Source: DASZIT01 sp036268775 (GTDB lineage: Bacteria > Actinomycetota > Acidimicrobiia > Acidimicrobiales > RAAP-2). From it: a DNA stretch of 64,000 nucleotides. The DNA lies in assembly GCA_036268775.1 (NCBI GenBank), contig DATATM010000004.1, positions 1 to 64,000 of the forward strand, in the 5' to 3' direction. Made by a program: the position numbers and the translations under genes. This document shows, piece by piece, positions 1 to 8,827 of this stretch. The first letter of the stretch is position 1. The number at the start of each line of letters is the position of its first letter. Under the pieces are notes generated by a model. It saw only the letters and a program-made list of their open reading frames with translations. It made no database searches and was not told the DNA's origin.

Positions 1-548
1 TGGTTGTTCTGCTCATCTTGGCCATCTTGCTGGCAATCGCCATTCCGACCTTCCTCGGCGTGACCGGTTCGGCGAATGACCGGGCGGCTCAGTCCAACCT
101 CAACACCATGCTCACCAATGCGAAGAGCATCTACGAGCAGAACAACCAGGCGTATCCGACCGCTGGCGTGGCCGCAACCATCCACAGCAACGAGCCTTCC
201 CTCAACATGAACACGACCGCAACGCCTGTTCTCACCGCGGGCCAGGCCGCCGTCGCGACTTCGACTGACGGGAACGGCGCGATTGTGTTTGCGTTGGCCA
301 ACAACACCAACGAGTGCTGGTGGGCATCGGATAACCCCGCGGCAGTCACAACGACCACGAACCCGCCCTGGACTAGTACGGCGACTGTGGCTGTTCCATC
401 AGCGGGCGCTGGCGTGCCCGGTGGTCAAGGGGTGTACTACGGCGTGTACAAGCTGAGCAAGGGTACGAACTCGGCCTCTTGCAGCCAAGCCGGACTCAAC
501 ACCTCCACCTCCAACATCGCCACCCCAGGGTTCCCAGCGGCCCAGTAA
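1..548 (+). CDS. Type IV pilin, major-subunit type (5' end cut off)
   Basis: The frame is open from the first bases of the window, so the start, leader peptide and prepilin peptidase site lie upstream. What remains begins inside the hydrophobic N-terminal helix (VVLLILAILLAIAIPTFLG) and continues with SANDRAAQSNL, the hallmark of actinobacterial PilA-like pilins. The globular half holds two cysteines (NECWW and ASCSQ), which probably form the C-terminal disulfide loop. It is a clear paralogue of the pilin at 2368-3075, with the same helix, the same NDRAAQSNLNT stretch and the same CWW and YYGVYKL-type motifs. The protein would be inserted in the inner membrane and then assembled into a pilus. 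Two strong hairpins follow the stop codon. The family call is secure; whether it is the major or an alternative pilin is not known. Confidence 0.9.
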   Translation, partial: VVLLILAILLAIAIPTFLGVTGSANDRAAQSNLNTMLTNAKSIYEQNNQAYPTAGVAATIHSNEPSLNMNTTATPVLTAGQAAVATSTDGNGAIVFALANNTNECWWASDNPAAVTTTTNPPWTSTATVAVPSAGAGVPGGQGVYYGVYKLSKGTNSASCSQAGLNTSTSNIATPGFPAAQ

Positions 549-554
549 CACTCG

Positions 555-584
555 GATCAATCGGGCAGCGTGGCTCGATTGATC
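555..584 (+). other. Hairpin just downstream of the first pilin
   Basis: A 9-bp perfect inverted repeat (gatcaatcg at 555-563, cgattgatc at 576-584) with a 12-base loop starts 7 bases after the pilin stop. It precedes a second, much stronger hairpin at 611-644. It could protect the 3' end of the pilin mRNA or add to termination. Confidence 0.5.
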
Positions 585-610
585 GGCAGTGTCACTAATC
601 CACTGACCCT

Positions 611-644
611 GCGACTGTGCCCCTCTTCGGAGGGGCACAGTCGC
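611..644 (+). terminator. Strong UUCG-capped hairpin after the first pilin
   Basis: The perfect 14-bp arms at 611-624 and 631-644 close on a c-ttcg-g cap, an exceptionally stable tetraloop. No T-run follows, so it is not a textbook intrinsic terminator. It may act as a terminator of the high-GC actinobacterial kind or as an mRNA-stabilising element that sets pilin expression apart from the downstream membrane protein. Confidence 0.6.
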
Positions 645-697
645 GAGATGGTGGTGATGGCTCGAGGTGCGGCTCGGACGTAAGGACGGAATAGACC

Positions 698-2287
698 GTG
701 ATGGCAACTCAAAATCCTCGCTTCGATGAAGACATTGAGACCGATCGACAGCCGCTGGCTTCAGTCGTCCAAAAGGAATCGACGCGGTTGGAACGTGGGT
801 GGCATGTCCAACGGGTCCCGCTGGTGTGGAGTGCGTGCTTGGTCACTGTCGGGCTCGCATATCTTTTCGGATGGGGCCCAGTCGTTGACCATCAAGCCCA
901 ATGGACGACCGGCGGCGATCTGTGGGGGATATTCCGGGCGGCACACTACGTCGGCTGGGGTTTCGTTGGCGGTATCTACGGCCCGTCGACCGGCGTCAAC
1001 ACGTTTCCCGGAATGTCAGTGCTATTGGCCCCGGTGGCACTGGTCAGTGGTGCCCTTGGCTTCTCGGAATCAAGCCCCACCGTCCTCCTCTTTCACCCGG
1101 CTGCGGCCCTCTTGTTGCAACCGATTGAGCTCCTCTTGGCCTGCACCGTGCTCTTCGCGGCCAACTCCGTCGCTGTCGTCATTGGGGTCGGAAAATCATT
1201 GCGTTTCTGGCTGATCGGAACCGTGGCCGTCATCGCCTGGCCGGTAGCCGCACTGTGGGGCCACGCCGAGGACGTACTGGCGGTGACCTTCGGCTTGATT
1301 GCCATTCGGTTGCTCCTCACTGGAAGATCTCGCAAAAGCGGATGGCTGATGGGCATCGCCATTGTTCTCCAACCGCTGGCCGGTTTCCTGCTCCCAATCG
1401 GCATCGGAATGTCGGCAGCTGGCCGTCGAGTGAGATTCGTTGCCCAAGCAGTGCTCCCGTCGGCTGCCTTGATCGGCATTGCTTTGGCCGGCAATTGGTC
1501 TGGGACCTATGGGGCGCTGACAAAACAACCTGGCCTTCCGGCGCTGAACCATGGCACACCATGGCTGTCACTGGCGCCCCGAATTGGCACCGCCTCCTTT
1601 CCAACGGCTCCGACCGGCTTTCAAATCGGGCACTTGCCCGGACACGTTCAGCCCATTGTGAGTGCCGCCAACGCCAACGCGTTTGTCTATGTGTCTGCCG
1701 GGCCCGTTCGAATCGTTGGACTGGTGCTCGCGATGCTGGTTGGATGTTTTGTATGGCGAAGGCGTCCCGACGCCATCGGGATCTTGTGGCTCTGCGGCCT
1801 GGCCCTGGCTATGCGGTGCTACTTCGAATCGGTCATGACCCCCTACTACCTCGCTCCTCCGCTAATCGTGGCACTGATCGCCGCTGCCCGGATGGGAGGC
1901 CGGCGGTTCGCCATCGCCGCAGTCTCTGGTCTGTTTTGCACCGTATTTTCGTATTGGGACTATTCGCCGTGGGTCTGGTGGCTTCCGGTGGTGGGGATGC
2001 TCACCGCAGTTCTCGCCTGCGGGTATCCCGGACGTAGACATCTCGTCGCGAACGGGATCATCGAAAGCCGAAAGCCGGAAGACGACGTCGAATGCGCTCA
2101 GACCGCCAGAGCGGGGGCAACGGGGAGCTACCAGCTTCTCCCCTCAGCTCGAACTTCGGTGGGAGCTAATTTGCGAGCCGAATCGGACATTGGCTCGGAC
2201 CGGCCTCTGCCTGAGGCAAGTGCAAGTTCACCGTGGTCGATCGGCCGCCTCGAGCGCTCAAGCAATAGCGAGTACCTGCCGAAGTAA
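698..2287 (+). CDS. Multi-pass membrane protein, GT-C/GT87-like glycosyltransferase candidate
   Basis: This is a 529-residue integral membrane protein. After a charged cytoplasmic N-terminus (about 35 residues) comes one membrane segment, then a loop with GWGFVGGIYGP, then roughly nine further hydrophobic segments. The run ALWGHAEDVLAVTFGLIAIR followed by GWLMGIAIVLQP resembles the central part of GT87/DUF2029-type polyprenol-phosphate-sugar transferases. The C-terminal 95 residues are hydrophilic. GTG at 698 is immediately followed by ATG at 701; either may be the start, with AAGGA at 682-686. It sits between two pilin genes, so pilin glycosylation is a reasonable inference, but I recognise no catalytic motif with certainty. 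It could also be an unrelated polytopic protein. Confidence 0.6.
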   Translation: MMATQNPRFDEDIETDRQPLASVVQKESTRLERGWHVQRVPLVWSACLVTVGLAYLFGWGPVVDHQAQWTTGGDLWGIFRAAHYVGWGFVGGIYGPSTGVNTFPGMSVLLAPVALVSGALGFSESSPTVLLFHPAAALLLQPIELLLACTVLFAANSVAVVIGVGKSLRFWLIGTVAVIAWPVAALWGHAEDVLAVTFGLIAIRLLLTGRSRKSGWLMGIAIVLQPLAGFLLPIGIGMSAAGRRVRFVAQAVLPSAALIGIALAGNWSGTYGALTKQPGLPALNHGTPWLSLAPRIGTASFPTAPTGFQIGHLPGHVQPIVSAANANAFVYVSAGPVRIVGLVLAMLVGCFVWRRRPDAIGILWLCGLALAMRCYFESVMTPYYLAPPLIVALIAAARMGGRRFAIAAVSGLFCTVFSYWDYSPWVWWLPVVGMLTAVLACGYPGRRHLVANGIIESRKPEDDVECAQTARAGATGSYQLLPSARTSVGANLRAESDIGSDRPLPEASASSPWSIGRLERSSNSEYLPK

Positions 2288-2367
2288 GAACAGGAGACTT
2301 ATGCCTTTTCCTCGTGGCCAACTCGGGTTTGGGGTCAGGTTGATTGACCGAACAACTGGAGGCCCTG

Positions 2368-3075
2368 ATGTTGTCAGCTTGTCTGCGTCGCTTGAACCAG
2401 CGGGGTTCTGCCGAGGTTGAGCTGGACGAGTCCGCCGAATCAGGCTTCACCCTCATCGAGTTGATGGTCGTTCTTCTGATCTTGGCCATTCTGTTGGCGA
2501 TCGCAATTCCGACCTTCCTGGGGGTGACCGGTTCGTCTAACGACCGCGCCGCCCAGAGCAATTTGAATACGGCGTTGACCAACGCCAAAACGATATTTCA
2601 ACAAGGTAACCAGGCGTATCCGCTCTGGGACGGTCAGACGCCTACGCCGAACCCACTGGTCGAGCCGCTCGCCCTGGCCATCGCGGCCAATGAGCCCTCC
2701 CTACCGATGGTGGTCACATCCACTGGTCCACCAAACGTTTCCGTGGCGGCTGCAGGAAAGGTGGCCACTGTGACCGACGTCGCCAATCCAAACGGGGCCA
2801 TTGTCTTTTCGCTGGCGAGCAACACCAAAGAGTGCTGGTGGATTGCTGACAACACCGCCCTGATGACGACTGGCACCAGTGCTGCCGCACCTTGGGAACT
2901 CGCCGCGGCGTTTCCGACCACGTCCCCTGGTACGGAGACGGTGGCGGGGGTCCCCGTCGCTCAGGGAACCTTTTACGGTGTCTACAAGCTGACCGGAAGT
3001 GCGACCTGTGACTCAGGCACTCTTGGCACGACGAAGTCGAACGTCAGCACTGCCGCCTTCCCTCCACCGGCCTAA
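2368..3075 (+). CDS. Type IV pilin (PilA-like), complete
   Basis: This prepilin is 235 residues long from ATG 2368, chosen because GGAGG at 2358-2362 is 5 bases upstream; an in-frame TTG at 2344 is less likely. The leader is long (about 32 residues) and ends in the class III prepilin site SG|FTLIEL, with Glu at +5. A hydrophobic helix and SSNDRAAQSNLNTAL follow. The cysteines in KECWW and ATCDS are in equivalent places to those of the pilin at the window start. Expected processing is by a prepilin peptidase, which is not in this window. The two pilins differ most in the central variable region, as expected for surface-exposed pilin surfaces. Confidence 0.92.
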   Translation: MLSACLRRLNQRGSAEVELDESAESGFTLIELMVVLLILAILLAIAIPTFLGVTGSSNDRAAQSNLNTALTNAKTIFQQGNQAYPLWDGQTPTPNPLVEPLALAIAANEPSLPMVVTSTGPPNVSVAAAGKVATVTDVANPNGAIVFSLASNTKECWWIADNTALMTTGTSAAAPWELAAAFPTTSPGTETVAGVPVAQGTFYGVYKLTGSATCDSGTLGTTKSNVSTAAFPPPA

Positions 3076-3135
3076 CCCGCATCGAGGTATCAGCCGCTGC
3101 GGCGGCCTTCCCCTCCGAGACGCGGCGGCTCCCCG

Positions 3136-4494
3136 CTACATGGGCCCGACGGTGTGTTTCCGTCCGGGGAGGTGCTCTCGGGACGACTCCAGAGCTTCCA
3201 GGGCCCTAGCCACCACTGACCGGGTATCCGCCGGGTCGATGACCTCGTCGACGAACCCCCTCTCGGCCGCCTCCCAGGGGGTGAGGAACCGGTCGGTGTA
3301 TTGCTCTTGGAGTTCGGCCCGCTGCTCCGGTGCGGCGTCGCGGTAGAGGATCTGGACGGCTCCTTGGGCTCCCATCACAGCGATCTCCGCACACGGCCAG
3401 GCGAAACAGAGGTCGTTGCCCAGCCCCCGCGAGTCCATCACGATGTAGGCCCCACCGAAGGCCTTGCGGAGGATGACGCAGACCCGGGGGACGGTGGCCT
3501 CGGCGTAGGCAAAGGCCAACTCCGCTCCATGGCGGATCATCCCCCTCCATTCGAGGTCCTTGCCGGGGAGGAACCCGGGCGTGTCCACCAGGGTGATCAG
3601 CGGCAAATTGAAGGCATCGCAGAAGCGCACGAACTTGGCGCCCTTCTGGGAGGCGGCGATATCCAGGGTGCCAGCCAGGGCTTGGGGTTGGTTGGCCACA
3701 AAGCCCACCGACCGACCACCAATTCGTCCGATGGCGGTGACCAGTTGGGGCGACCACCGGGCCCACAGCTCGGTGACGTCGTGGTCGTCGGACAGCGCGG
3801 AGGCCACGTGGCGCACGTCATAGGAACTGGTGGTCCGGGAGGGGATGACCTCCCGCAGTTCGGGGACTTCCCGGTCGGCGGGATCGTCGAGTGGGCCGGC
3901 CGGCGCCACCTCGTCCGTATGTGGAGGCAGGAGGGAGAGGATGTTCTCGACGTGGGCCATGGCATCGGCCTCGGTGTCGGCTTCGATGGCGCAGAGCCCG
4001 CTGGAGCGGGCGTGCATGGCGGTCCCGCCCAGCTGTCGGAGGCTCAACCGGATGCCGGTGAACTCTTCGACCATGGCGGGCCCGGAGACGAAGGCAAAGG
4101 CTTCCGCCGTCATCACCACGATGTCGGCGATCCCCAACATCAGCGCCGGCCCGGAGATAGCCGGTCCGGATACCACCGCGATGACCGGCACGATGCCGGA
4201 ACAGGAGGCGACCGCCCGGGCGGCCTGGCCCCACCCGTGGAGCGATTCGATCCCTTCGGAGACATCGGCCCCGCTCGACGCCACCACCAGGACCAGCGGG
4301 ATCCGCATGCTCAGCGCTGCATTGGCTCCGTCTTGGATGGTGACGCCGTCTTCGAGGGAGAGGGCTCCCCGGCGCAGCTCCGACACCGACCTGACGACCA
4401 TGGCCTGCCGACCGCCCAGTTCCTCGATGCCGGCGTTGATGGTCCCTTTCACCAGGCTACGGAATGCCGGTGTAGTGGTGGCCGTGGGCATCAC
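3136..4494 (-). CDS. Acyl-CoA carboxylase carboxyltransferase (beta) subunit
   Basis: The 452-residue protein has the two crotonase-fold halves of the biotin-dependent acyl-CoA carboxylase beta family (AccD/PccB/MmdA). The C-terminal half is well conserved: PLITLVDTPGFLPGKDLEW, KAFGGAYIVMDS and CAEIAVMGAQGAVQILYR. The N-terminal half, which binds the acyl-CoA partner, is shorter and more divergent than in the usual 510-540-residue proteins; the early glycine-rich segments are present only in part. It would transfer CO2 from carboxybiotin to an acyl-CoA such as propionyl- or acetyl-CoA. No biotin carboxylase or carrier gene is adjacent, so the partner must be encoded elsewhere and the substrate is not known. 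The start is GTG 4494, directly followed by ATG. Confidence 0.85.
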   Translation of the reverse strand: MMPTATTTPAFRSLVKGTINAGIEELGGRQAMVVRSVSELRRGALSLEDGVTIQDGANAALSMRIPLVLVVASSGADVSEGIESLHGWGQAARAVASCSGIVPVIAVVSGPAISGPALMLGIADIVVMTAEAFAFVSGPAMVEEFTGIRLSLRQLGGTAMHARSSGLCAIEADTEADAMAHVENILSLLPPHTDEVAPAGPLDDPADREVPELREVIPSRTTSSYDVRHVASALSDDHDVTELWARWSPQLVTAIGRIGGRSVGFVANQPQALAGTLDIAASQKGAKFVRFCDAFNLPLITLVDTPGFLPGKDLEWRGMIRHGAELAFAYAEATVPRVCVILRKAFGGAYIVMDSRGLGNDLCFAWPCAEIAVMGAQGAVQILYRDAAPEQRAELQEQYTDRFLTPWEAAERGFVDEVIDPADTRSVVARALEALESSREHLPGRKHTVGPM

Positions 4495-4544
4495 CCCATG
4501 CTACGGATCCCGAGAGGGGCGTGTGGCCGGTCGGCGATGCCCGT

Positions 4545-5456
4545 TTATTCGCCTTCACCCTCGGGAGGGGTTGGAGCCTCGGATCCGGGGCCGTCCCTGG
4601 TCACCCGCTCATTCCTGCGATCCACTCGCTCCAGTTCGCGCTCGACGTCGGCCCAGAGCAGCGGTTCGTCGGCACTGTCCTCCTCGTCCGGCTGGGCCCG
4701 CTTGAGCACCACTGCGGCCACCGTCAGCAGCACGAACAGCTGGGAGAGCTTGGAGACGAACCCGGAGATCTGCTGGTCGTTGAGGGGGCGCAACCCGATG
4801 GCCTGATGGGAATGGCTGAAGGTGGAGTACAGCGGGTGGGAGGCGAAGATGTAGATGAAGGAGAGGAAAGCCGGCACGATGGCTTGGATCACCAGGTAGG
4901 CGAATCGGACCACCGGTCTCAGGCGGAGCATGCCCGGCACCCTCCCGATGACTGGAAGCCACAGCACGAAACCGGCGGCGACGACCACCAGGTCCAGGAT
5001 TCCCCGTACTACCGGCGACGACCCTTGGGCCTCCACCAGCGGGATGGACATCGACCCGACCATGGCCACGGTAAACACCGCCACCGCCTTGACTGGACCT
5101 CGGCACCAGTCGAGGAAGGCGTCCACCGGCGCCGGCCGGGTGAGCCAGCCCAACACGTCGTAAGGCGTTCCCAGCAACACCAGCGACGGGACCGCCAACG
5201 TCAGCAGCAACCGCTGAACCACCAGGGCCACCAGCGACCAGTGGGCGGCGAGGTCGGCCAGCGGCCAGGTGAGGGCCACTGCCGCCGCCATCCATGCACC
5301 GGCGAACGCGGCTCGTTGGACCGGCGGCCAGGGGGTGGCTTCCCCCTCCCGCCGGCTCAGGCGGCGATGAGCGGCGATGACCCCCAAGCCGGCCAGCAGC
5401 AGGACGCACCACGCGGCGATGTGCGGATCCCCGGCGTACGGGTGGCCGGGAGTCAC
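4545..5456 (-). CDS. ctaG: CtaG-like cytochrome c oxidase assembly membrane protein
   Basis: This 303-residue polytopic membrane protein matches the caa3-type CtaG family: small periplasmic start (PHIAAW), repeated hydrophobic segments, and the conserved TPYDVLGWLTRP region followed by a histidine- and aspartate-containing C-terminal part. The family is implicated in copper delivery to, or assembly of, the cytochrome oxidase. The C-terminus is acidic and proline-rich (about 40 residues). The start is GTG at 5456. It lies 50 bases upstream of the carboxyltransferase gene on the same strand, so the two may be co-transcribed, and it is divergent from pafB with only about 30-50 bases between them, implying overlapping promoters. 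Confidence 0.75.
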   Translation of the reverse strand: MTPGHPYAGDPHIAAWCVLLLAGLGVIAAHRRLSRREGEATPWPPVQRAAFAGAWMAAAVALTWPLADLAAHWSLVALVVQRLLLTLAVPSLVLLGTPYDVLGWLTRPAPVDAFLDWCRGPVKAVAVFTVAMVGSMSIPLVEAQGSSPVVRGILDLVVVAAGFVLWLPVIGRVPGMLRLRPVVRFAYLVIQAIVPAFLSFIYIFASHPLYSTFSHSHQAIGLRPLNDQQISGFVSKLSQLFVLLTVAAVVLKRAQPDEEDSADEPLLWADVERELERVDRRNERVTRDGPGSEAPTPPEGEGE

Positions 5457-5503
5457 GGGTCAAATCCCCCGTACCGGCGGCACCGGAGGTGAACCGCCCT
5501 AAA

Positions 5504-6478
5504 TTGACCACAGTGGAACGCCTGGATCGGCTCGAACGGGTCACCGACTTGTTGTTGGTGTTGCTGGATACTCCGCGCCCGCTGAGCCTCCGGGAGATCG
5601 CCAACCGGGTTCCCGGCTATCCCGAGTCCCACGGGGCCCGCCGACAGGCCTTCGAACGGGACAAGCGCCTGCTGCGGGACGAAGGGGTGCCGGTGAAGGT
5701 GGAACCCCTCGATGGCGCCGACCAGCTGGGCTACCGGGTCGACCCGGACAGCTACTTTCTGCCCAACCTGGGTCTCGAATTGGATGAGCAGGCTGCGCTC
5801 AATTTTGCCGTCGCCGGCGTTCACCTCGGCGAGCCTACCGGCCGGACTGCGCTGTCTAAATTGGGTGCCACCGGCGAACCCGACCTTCTGGGTGCCCCCT
5901 CGATGCCGGTAGTGGACCTGCCGGCGATGACCGAGCTCCCCGCCCTTCCGGTGCTGTTCGACGCCGTCCGCCAGTCGGCCACCATCACTTTCGGGTACCG
6001 GGGCGAGGATCGCCACGTCGACGTGGGTGCCATCCGGTTCCACCGAGGTCACTGGTACATGGTGGGATTCGACCGGGACCGGGGCGAGGCCCGGACGTTC
6101 CGGGTGGACCGGGTGGACTCGATTCCCGCTCTGGGCCCACCCTCGTCGGCCCATCTCCCCGAGGGGTTCGATGCTGCCGACAGCTTCTCGGTGGACCCCT
6201 GGCAGTTCGGGAGCGGCGAGGAGACCGACGTCCACGTCCTGGTCGACGCGGCGGAATCCGGGCGGATCGTCGGGGAGCTGGGTGAGGACGCGGTGGTGGA
6301 GCGACGGGACGACGGGACGGTGGTGGTCCGGCTGGCCGTCACCGATCATCAGGCGCTGGTGACCTGGGTGCTCGGTTGGCTGGATCATGTGGAAGTGCTG
6401 GGACCCGATGCGGTGCGTTCCGCCGTCGTCGAGCGGCTCACCTCGATGGCCGATGCCGGTGGATCGGTCCGGCCATGA
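5504..6478 (+). CDS. pafB: WYL-domain transcriptional regulator PafB
   Basis: It is the first gene of a pafB-pafC pair. An N-terminal winged helix (VERLDRLERVTDLLLVLLDT, then PLSLREIANRV) is followed by a WYL domain that includes HRGHWYMVGFDRDRGEARTFRVDR. In mycobacteria PafB and PafC form a heterodimer that activates the LexA-independent DNA-damage response. The start is uncertain. GTG 5489 overlaps the only Shine-Dalgarno-like GGAGG (5485-5489) and so is unlikely; TTG 5504 (used here) and GTG 5513 both fit the usual N-terminus better. The stop overlaps the pafC start as ATGA. The proteasome and Pup genes are not in the window. Confidence 0.85.
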   Translation: MTTVERLDRLERVTDLLLVLLDTPRPLSLREIANRVPGYPESHGARRQAFERDKRLLRDEGVPVKVEPLDGADQLGYRVDPDSYFLPNLGLELDEQAALNFAVAGVHLGEPTGRTALSKLGATGEPDLLGAPSMPVVDLPAMTELPALPVLFDAVRQSATITFGYRGEDRHVDVGAIRFHRGHWYMVGFDRDRGEARTFRVDRVDSIPALGPPSSAHLPEGFDAADSFSVDPWQFGSGEETDVHVLVDAAESGRIVGELGEDAVVERRDDGTVVVRLAVTDHQALVTWVLGWLDHVEVLGPDAVRSAVVERLTSMADAGGSVRP

Positions 6479-7419
6479 GCCCGGTCGACACCGCCGGCCG
6501 GCTGCGACAACTTCTCGCCATCCTGGTCTGGCTCGATCAGGTGGGGGAGGCGCCGATCGACGAGATCGCTGCCCGGTTCGACTTGACCCCCGAGGCGTTA
6601 GTCACCGAGCTCGAGCTGGCTGCCTGTTGTGGACTTCCGCCCTATACCCCGGACCAGCTGATGGAGATCGTGGTCACCGACACCGTGGTGTCGGCCCATC
6701 ACGGGAGCGCGCTGTCCCGGCCTCGGCGGCTGACCCCGAGTGAGGGGTTCGCCCTGGCGGCATCGGCCCGGGGATTGCTGGCGGTGCAGGGGAGCGACGA
6801 GGACGGCACCCTGTCCCGGGCCCTCGAGAAGCTGGAGACGGCGTTGGGGGGCGAGCGTCTGGTCATCGACCTGGATACCCCGCCGATGCTGACGATGGTC
6901 CGGGACGCGGCCACCGCCAAGCAGAGGCTGGAGATCACCTATTACTCGGCCTCCAGCGATCGCCGGAGCCAGAGGGAGATCGCCCCACTGCGGGTGTTCG
7001 CCTCCGAGGGCCACTGGTATGTGGATGCGCTCTGCGCCCTGGCCGGTGATGTGCGCCGATTCCGCATTGATCGCATCGACGAGGCCCGGGTGGTGGAGGG
7101 GCCGGCGGCGAGCCGCGGCGATTGGGTGACCGACATCGAGTCGAGTGGGTTCGAGACGTTCGTTCCCGGTCCCGACACCCGCCGGGTCCGACTTTCCCTC
7201 GACCCGGGGCTGGCCTGGATGGTGGAGTCGATCCCGGTGGTGGCGCCGGCCGTCGAGGTGGGAGGCCGCCTGGAGCTCGAGGTGGTGGTGGGTGGAGACG
7301 CCTGGCTCGAACGCCTCCTGCTGCGGCTGGGCCCTGAGGCGGTGGTTATCGATCCCCCCGAGGATGCCACCCTGGCCGCCGAGGCGGCCGCCCGGATCCT
7401 GCTCAGATACCAAAAGTAA
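6475..7419 (+). CDS. pafC: WYL-domain transcriptional regulator PafC
   Basis: The second half of the PafBC heterodimer, 314 residues from ATG 6475, overlaps the pafB stop by four bases, which implies translational coupling. The N-terminal helix-turn-helix region (RLRQLLAILVWLDQVGEAPI, then DEIAARFDLTPEALVTELEL) is followed by a WYL domain with EGHWYVDALCALAGDVRRFRIDRIDE and a C-terminal extension typical of PafC. The reading frame is open 99 bases further upstream inside pafB, but that segment has no PafC-like sequence. The gene ends in an A/T-rich stretch that separates it from the relaxase gene. Confidence 0.85.
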   Translation: MSPVDTAGRLRQLLAILVWLDQVGEAPIDEIAARFDLTPEALVTELELAACCGLPPYTPDQLMEIVVTDTVVSAHHGSALSRPRRLTPSEGFALAASARGLLAVQGSDEDGTLSRALEKLETALGGERLVIDLDTPPMLTMVRDAATAKQRLEITYYSASSDRRSQREIAPLRVFASEGHWYVDALCALAGDVRRFRIDRIDEARVVEGPAASRGDWVTDIESSGFETFVPGPDTRRVRLSLDPGLAWMVESIPVVAPAVEVGGRLELEVVVGGDAWLERLLLRLGPEAVVIDPPEDATLAAEAAARILLRYQK

Positions 7420-7484
7420 TGGGAAATAACAAGATGGTATAAAAAGTAGTACAACAGTACGGTCGGGGAGGTGAGGACCTCGCC

Positions 7485-8813
7485 GTGCTGAAGCTGCATG
7501 TGGTGCACGTCGGCCACCACGGCTATTACGTGGAGGGCCTTCAGCCCGGGCATGCCGACGACTTCGACCTGACGATCGAATCTCCGGGGGCGTGGACGGG
7601 GCCGGGGACCCGGTCTCTCGGCTTGCGGGGGTCGGTGGATCCCGGGACGTTCGGGCAGGTGATGGAGGGACTCGATCCCGGGTCCGGACGCCGGCTCCGC
7701 CTCGACCGGGGGAGCTCCAGCGTGGCCGGGTTCGACCTCACCTTCTGCGCCCCCAAGTCGGTGAGCCTGCTGGAGGCACTGGCGCCCCGGGAGATCGCCG
7801 AGCAGACCGCCGCCGGTCACGATGCCGCGGTGGCGGAGGCGAGTGACTATCTCTCCCGGACGGCGGTGGGCGTGCGGCGGCAATCCGGGGAACGGCTGCG
7901 GCTGCTGCCCTCGACCGGATTGGTGGCCGGGGGCTTTCGCCACCGGACCAGCCGAGCCCTCGATCCCCACCTCCACACCCACGTGGTGGCGGCCAACGTG
8001 GCTCAGGGGTTGGACGGTCGCTGGTCGGCGGCGGACGGCCGCCGGGTCTTCGCCCACGCCCGGGCGGCCGGGTCGGTCTACCAAGCCAGGCTCCGGCTGG
8101 AGCTGTCGCAGCGGCTCGGAGCCGCCTGGGAGGTGAGGCCCTCCGGACTCGGCGACGTGGTGGGCGTCGGCAGCGGGCTGCGGAGGCTCTTTTCGCAGCG
8201 CTCGGCCGAGATCGAGGAATTCGTGGCTGTCCACTACCAGGGCGCCCCCGGCCGACACCCCGGTGCCTATTTCGCCACCCGATCCGACAAGGACCGCACC
8301 CAGTCGATGGCATCGTTGGTATCCAGTTGGAAGGAACGCGCCGCCGACTTCGGGTTCGATCTCGGCGACCTCACCCAGGTGGTGGGGCGGGGATCCCGGC
8401 GGGGGCGCGACACCACCGTCGGCGTTGATCCGCAGCGGATGATTACCCGACTGGAAGAGTCAGGCCGACCCGAAGGATCGATGGCCCGTCGGGATCTGGT
8501 AGCGCTGGTCGCCGCGACATCGATCGAAGGCGCCACCGTCTCTGGCATCGATGCGACCGTCGATCGGATCCTCTCGGCGGTAGGGACGACCGCGGAGGTG
8601 AACCGGGGCCGGGAGACCCGGTGGCGTCGAGGAGACGTTCTGGCCGCAACCCGGGAGCGCGGGGCGGAATTGGCGGCGCCGGACGACCGGGCGATCCCCG
8701 CCCCGACTCCTGCCGACCGGGAGGTGGGACGGCATGTGTTGGCAGATCGCCAACGGGCCCGTGACGGAGACCGTCACCGCCAACGCGACCCGGGAATGGA
8801 GTTGGGCCGGTGA
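7485..8813 (+). CDS. MobF/TrwC-type conjugative relaxase domain protein, no helicase half
   Basis: This 442-residue protein corresponds to the N-terminal relaxase domain of the TrwC/TraI (MobF) family. Visible motifs are an N-terminal double tyrosine (HHGYYVEGL, residues about 11-19), a likely source of the nicking tyrosine; FDLTFCAPKSVSLLEAL; and the metal-binding HUH-type signature DPHLHTHVVAANV. Relaxases of this class nick at oriT and pilot the strand. Full-length members carry a superfamily I helicase after residue ~350; here the chain ends in an Arg/Asp-rich tail (RARDGDRHRQRD), so it is either truncated or a naturally short form. A good ribosome site (GGGGAGGTGAGG, 7463-7474) precedes GTG 7485. 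It converges on the coupling-protein gene with a 14-base gap. Confidence 0.8.
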   Translation: MLKLHVVHVGHHGYYVEGLQPGHADDFDLTIESPGAWTGPGTRSLGLRGSVDPGTFGQVMEGLDPGSGRRLRLDRGSSSVAGFDLTFCAPKSVSLLEALAPREIAEQTAAGHDAAVAEASDYLSRTAVGVRRQSGERLRLLPSTGLVAGGFRHRTSRALDPHLHTHVVAANVAQGLDGRWSAADGRRVFAHARAAGSVYQARLRLELSQRLGAAWEVRPSGLGDVVGVGSGLRRLFSQRSAEIEEFVAVHYQGAPGRHPGAYFATRSDKDRTQSMASLVSSWKERAADFGFDLGDLTQVVGRGSRRGRDTTVGVDPQRMITRLEESGRPEGSMARRDLVALVAATSIEGATVSGIDATVDRILSAVGTTAEVNRGRETRWRRGDVLAATRERGAELAAPDDRAIPAPTPADREVGRHVLADRQRARDGDRHRQRDPGMELGR

Positions 8814-8827
8814 TGGCCCCGTTGCCT

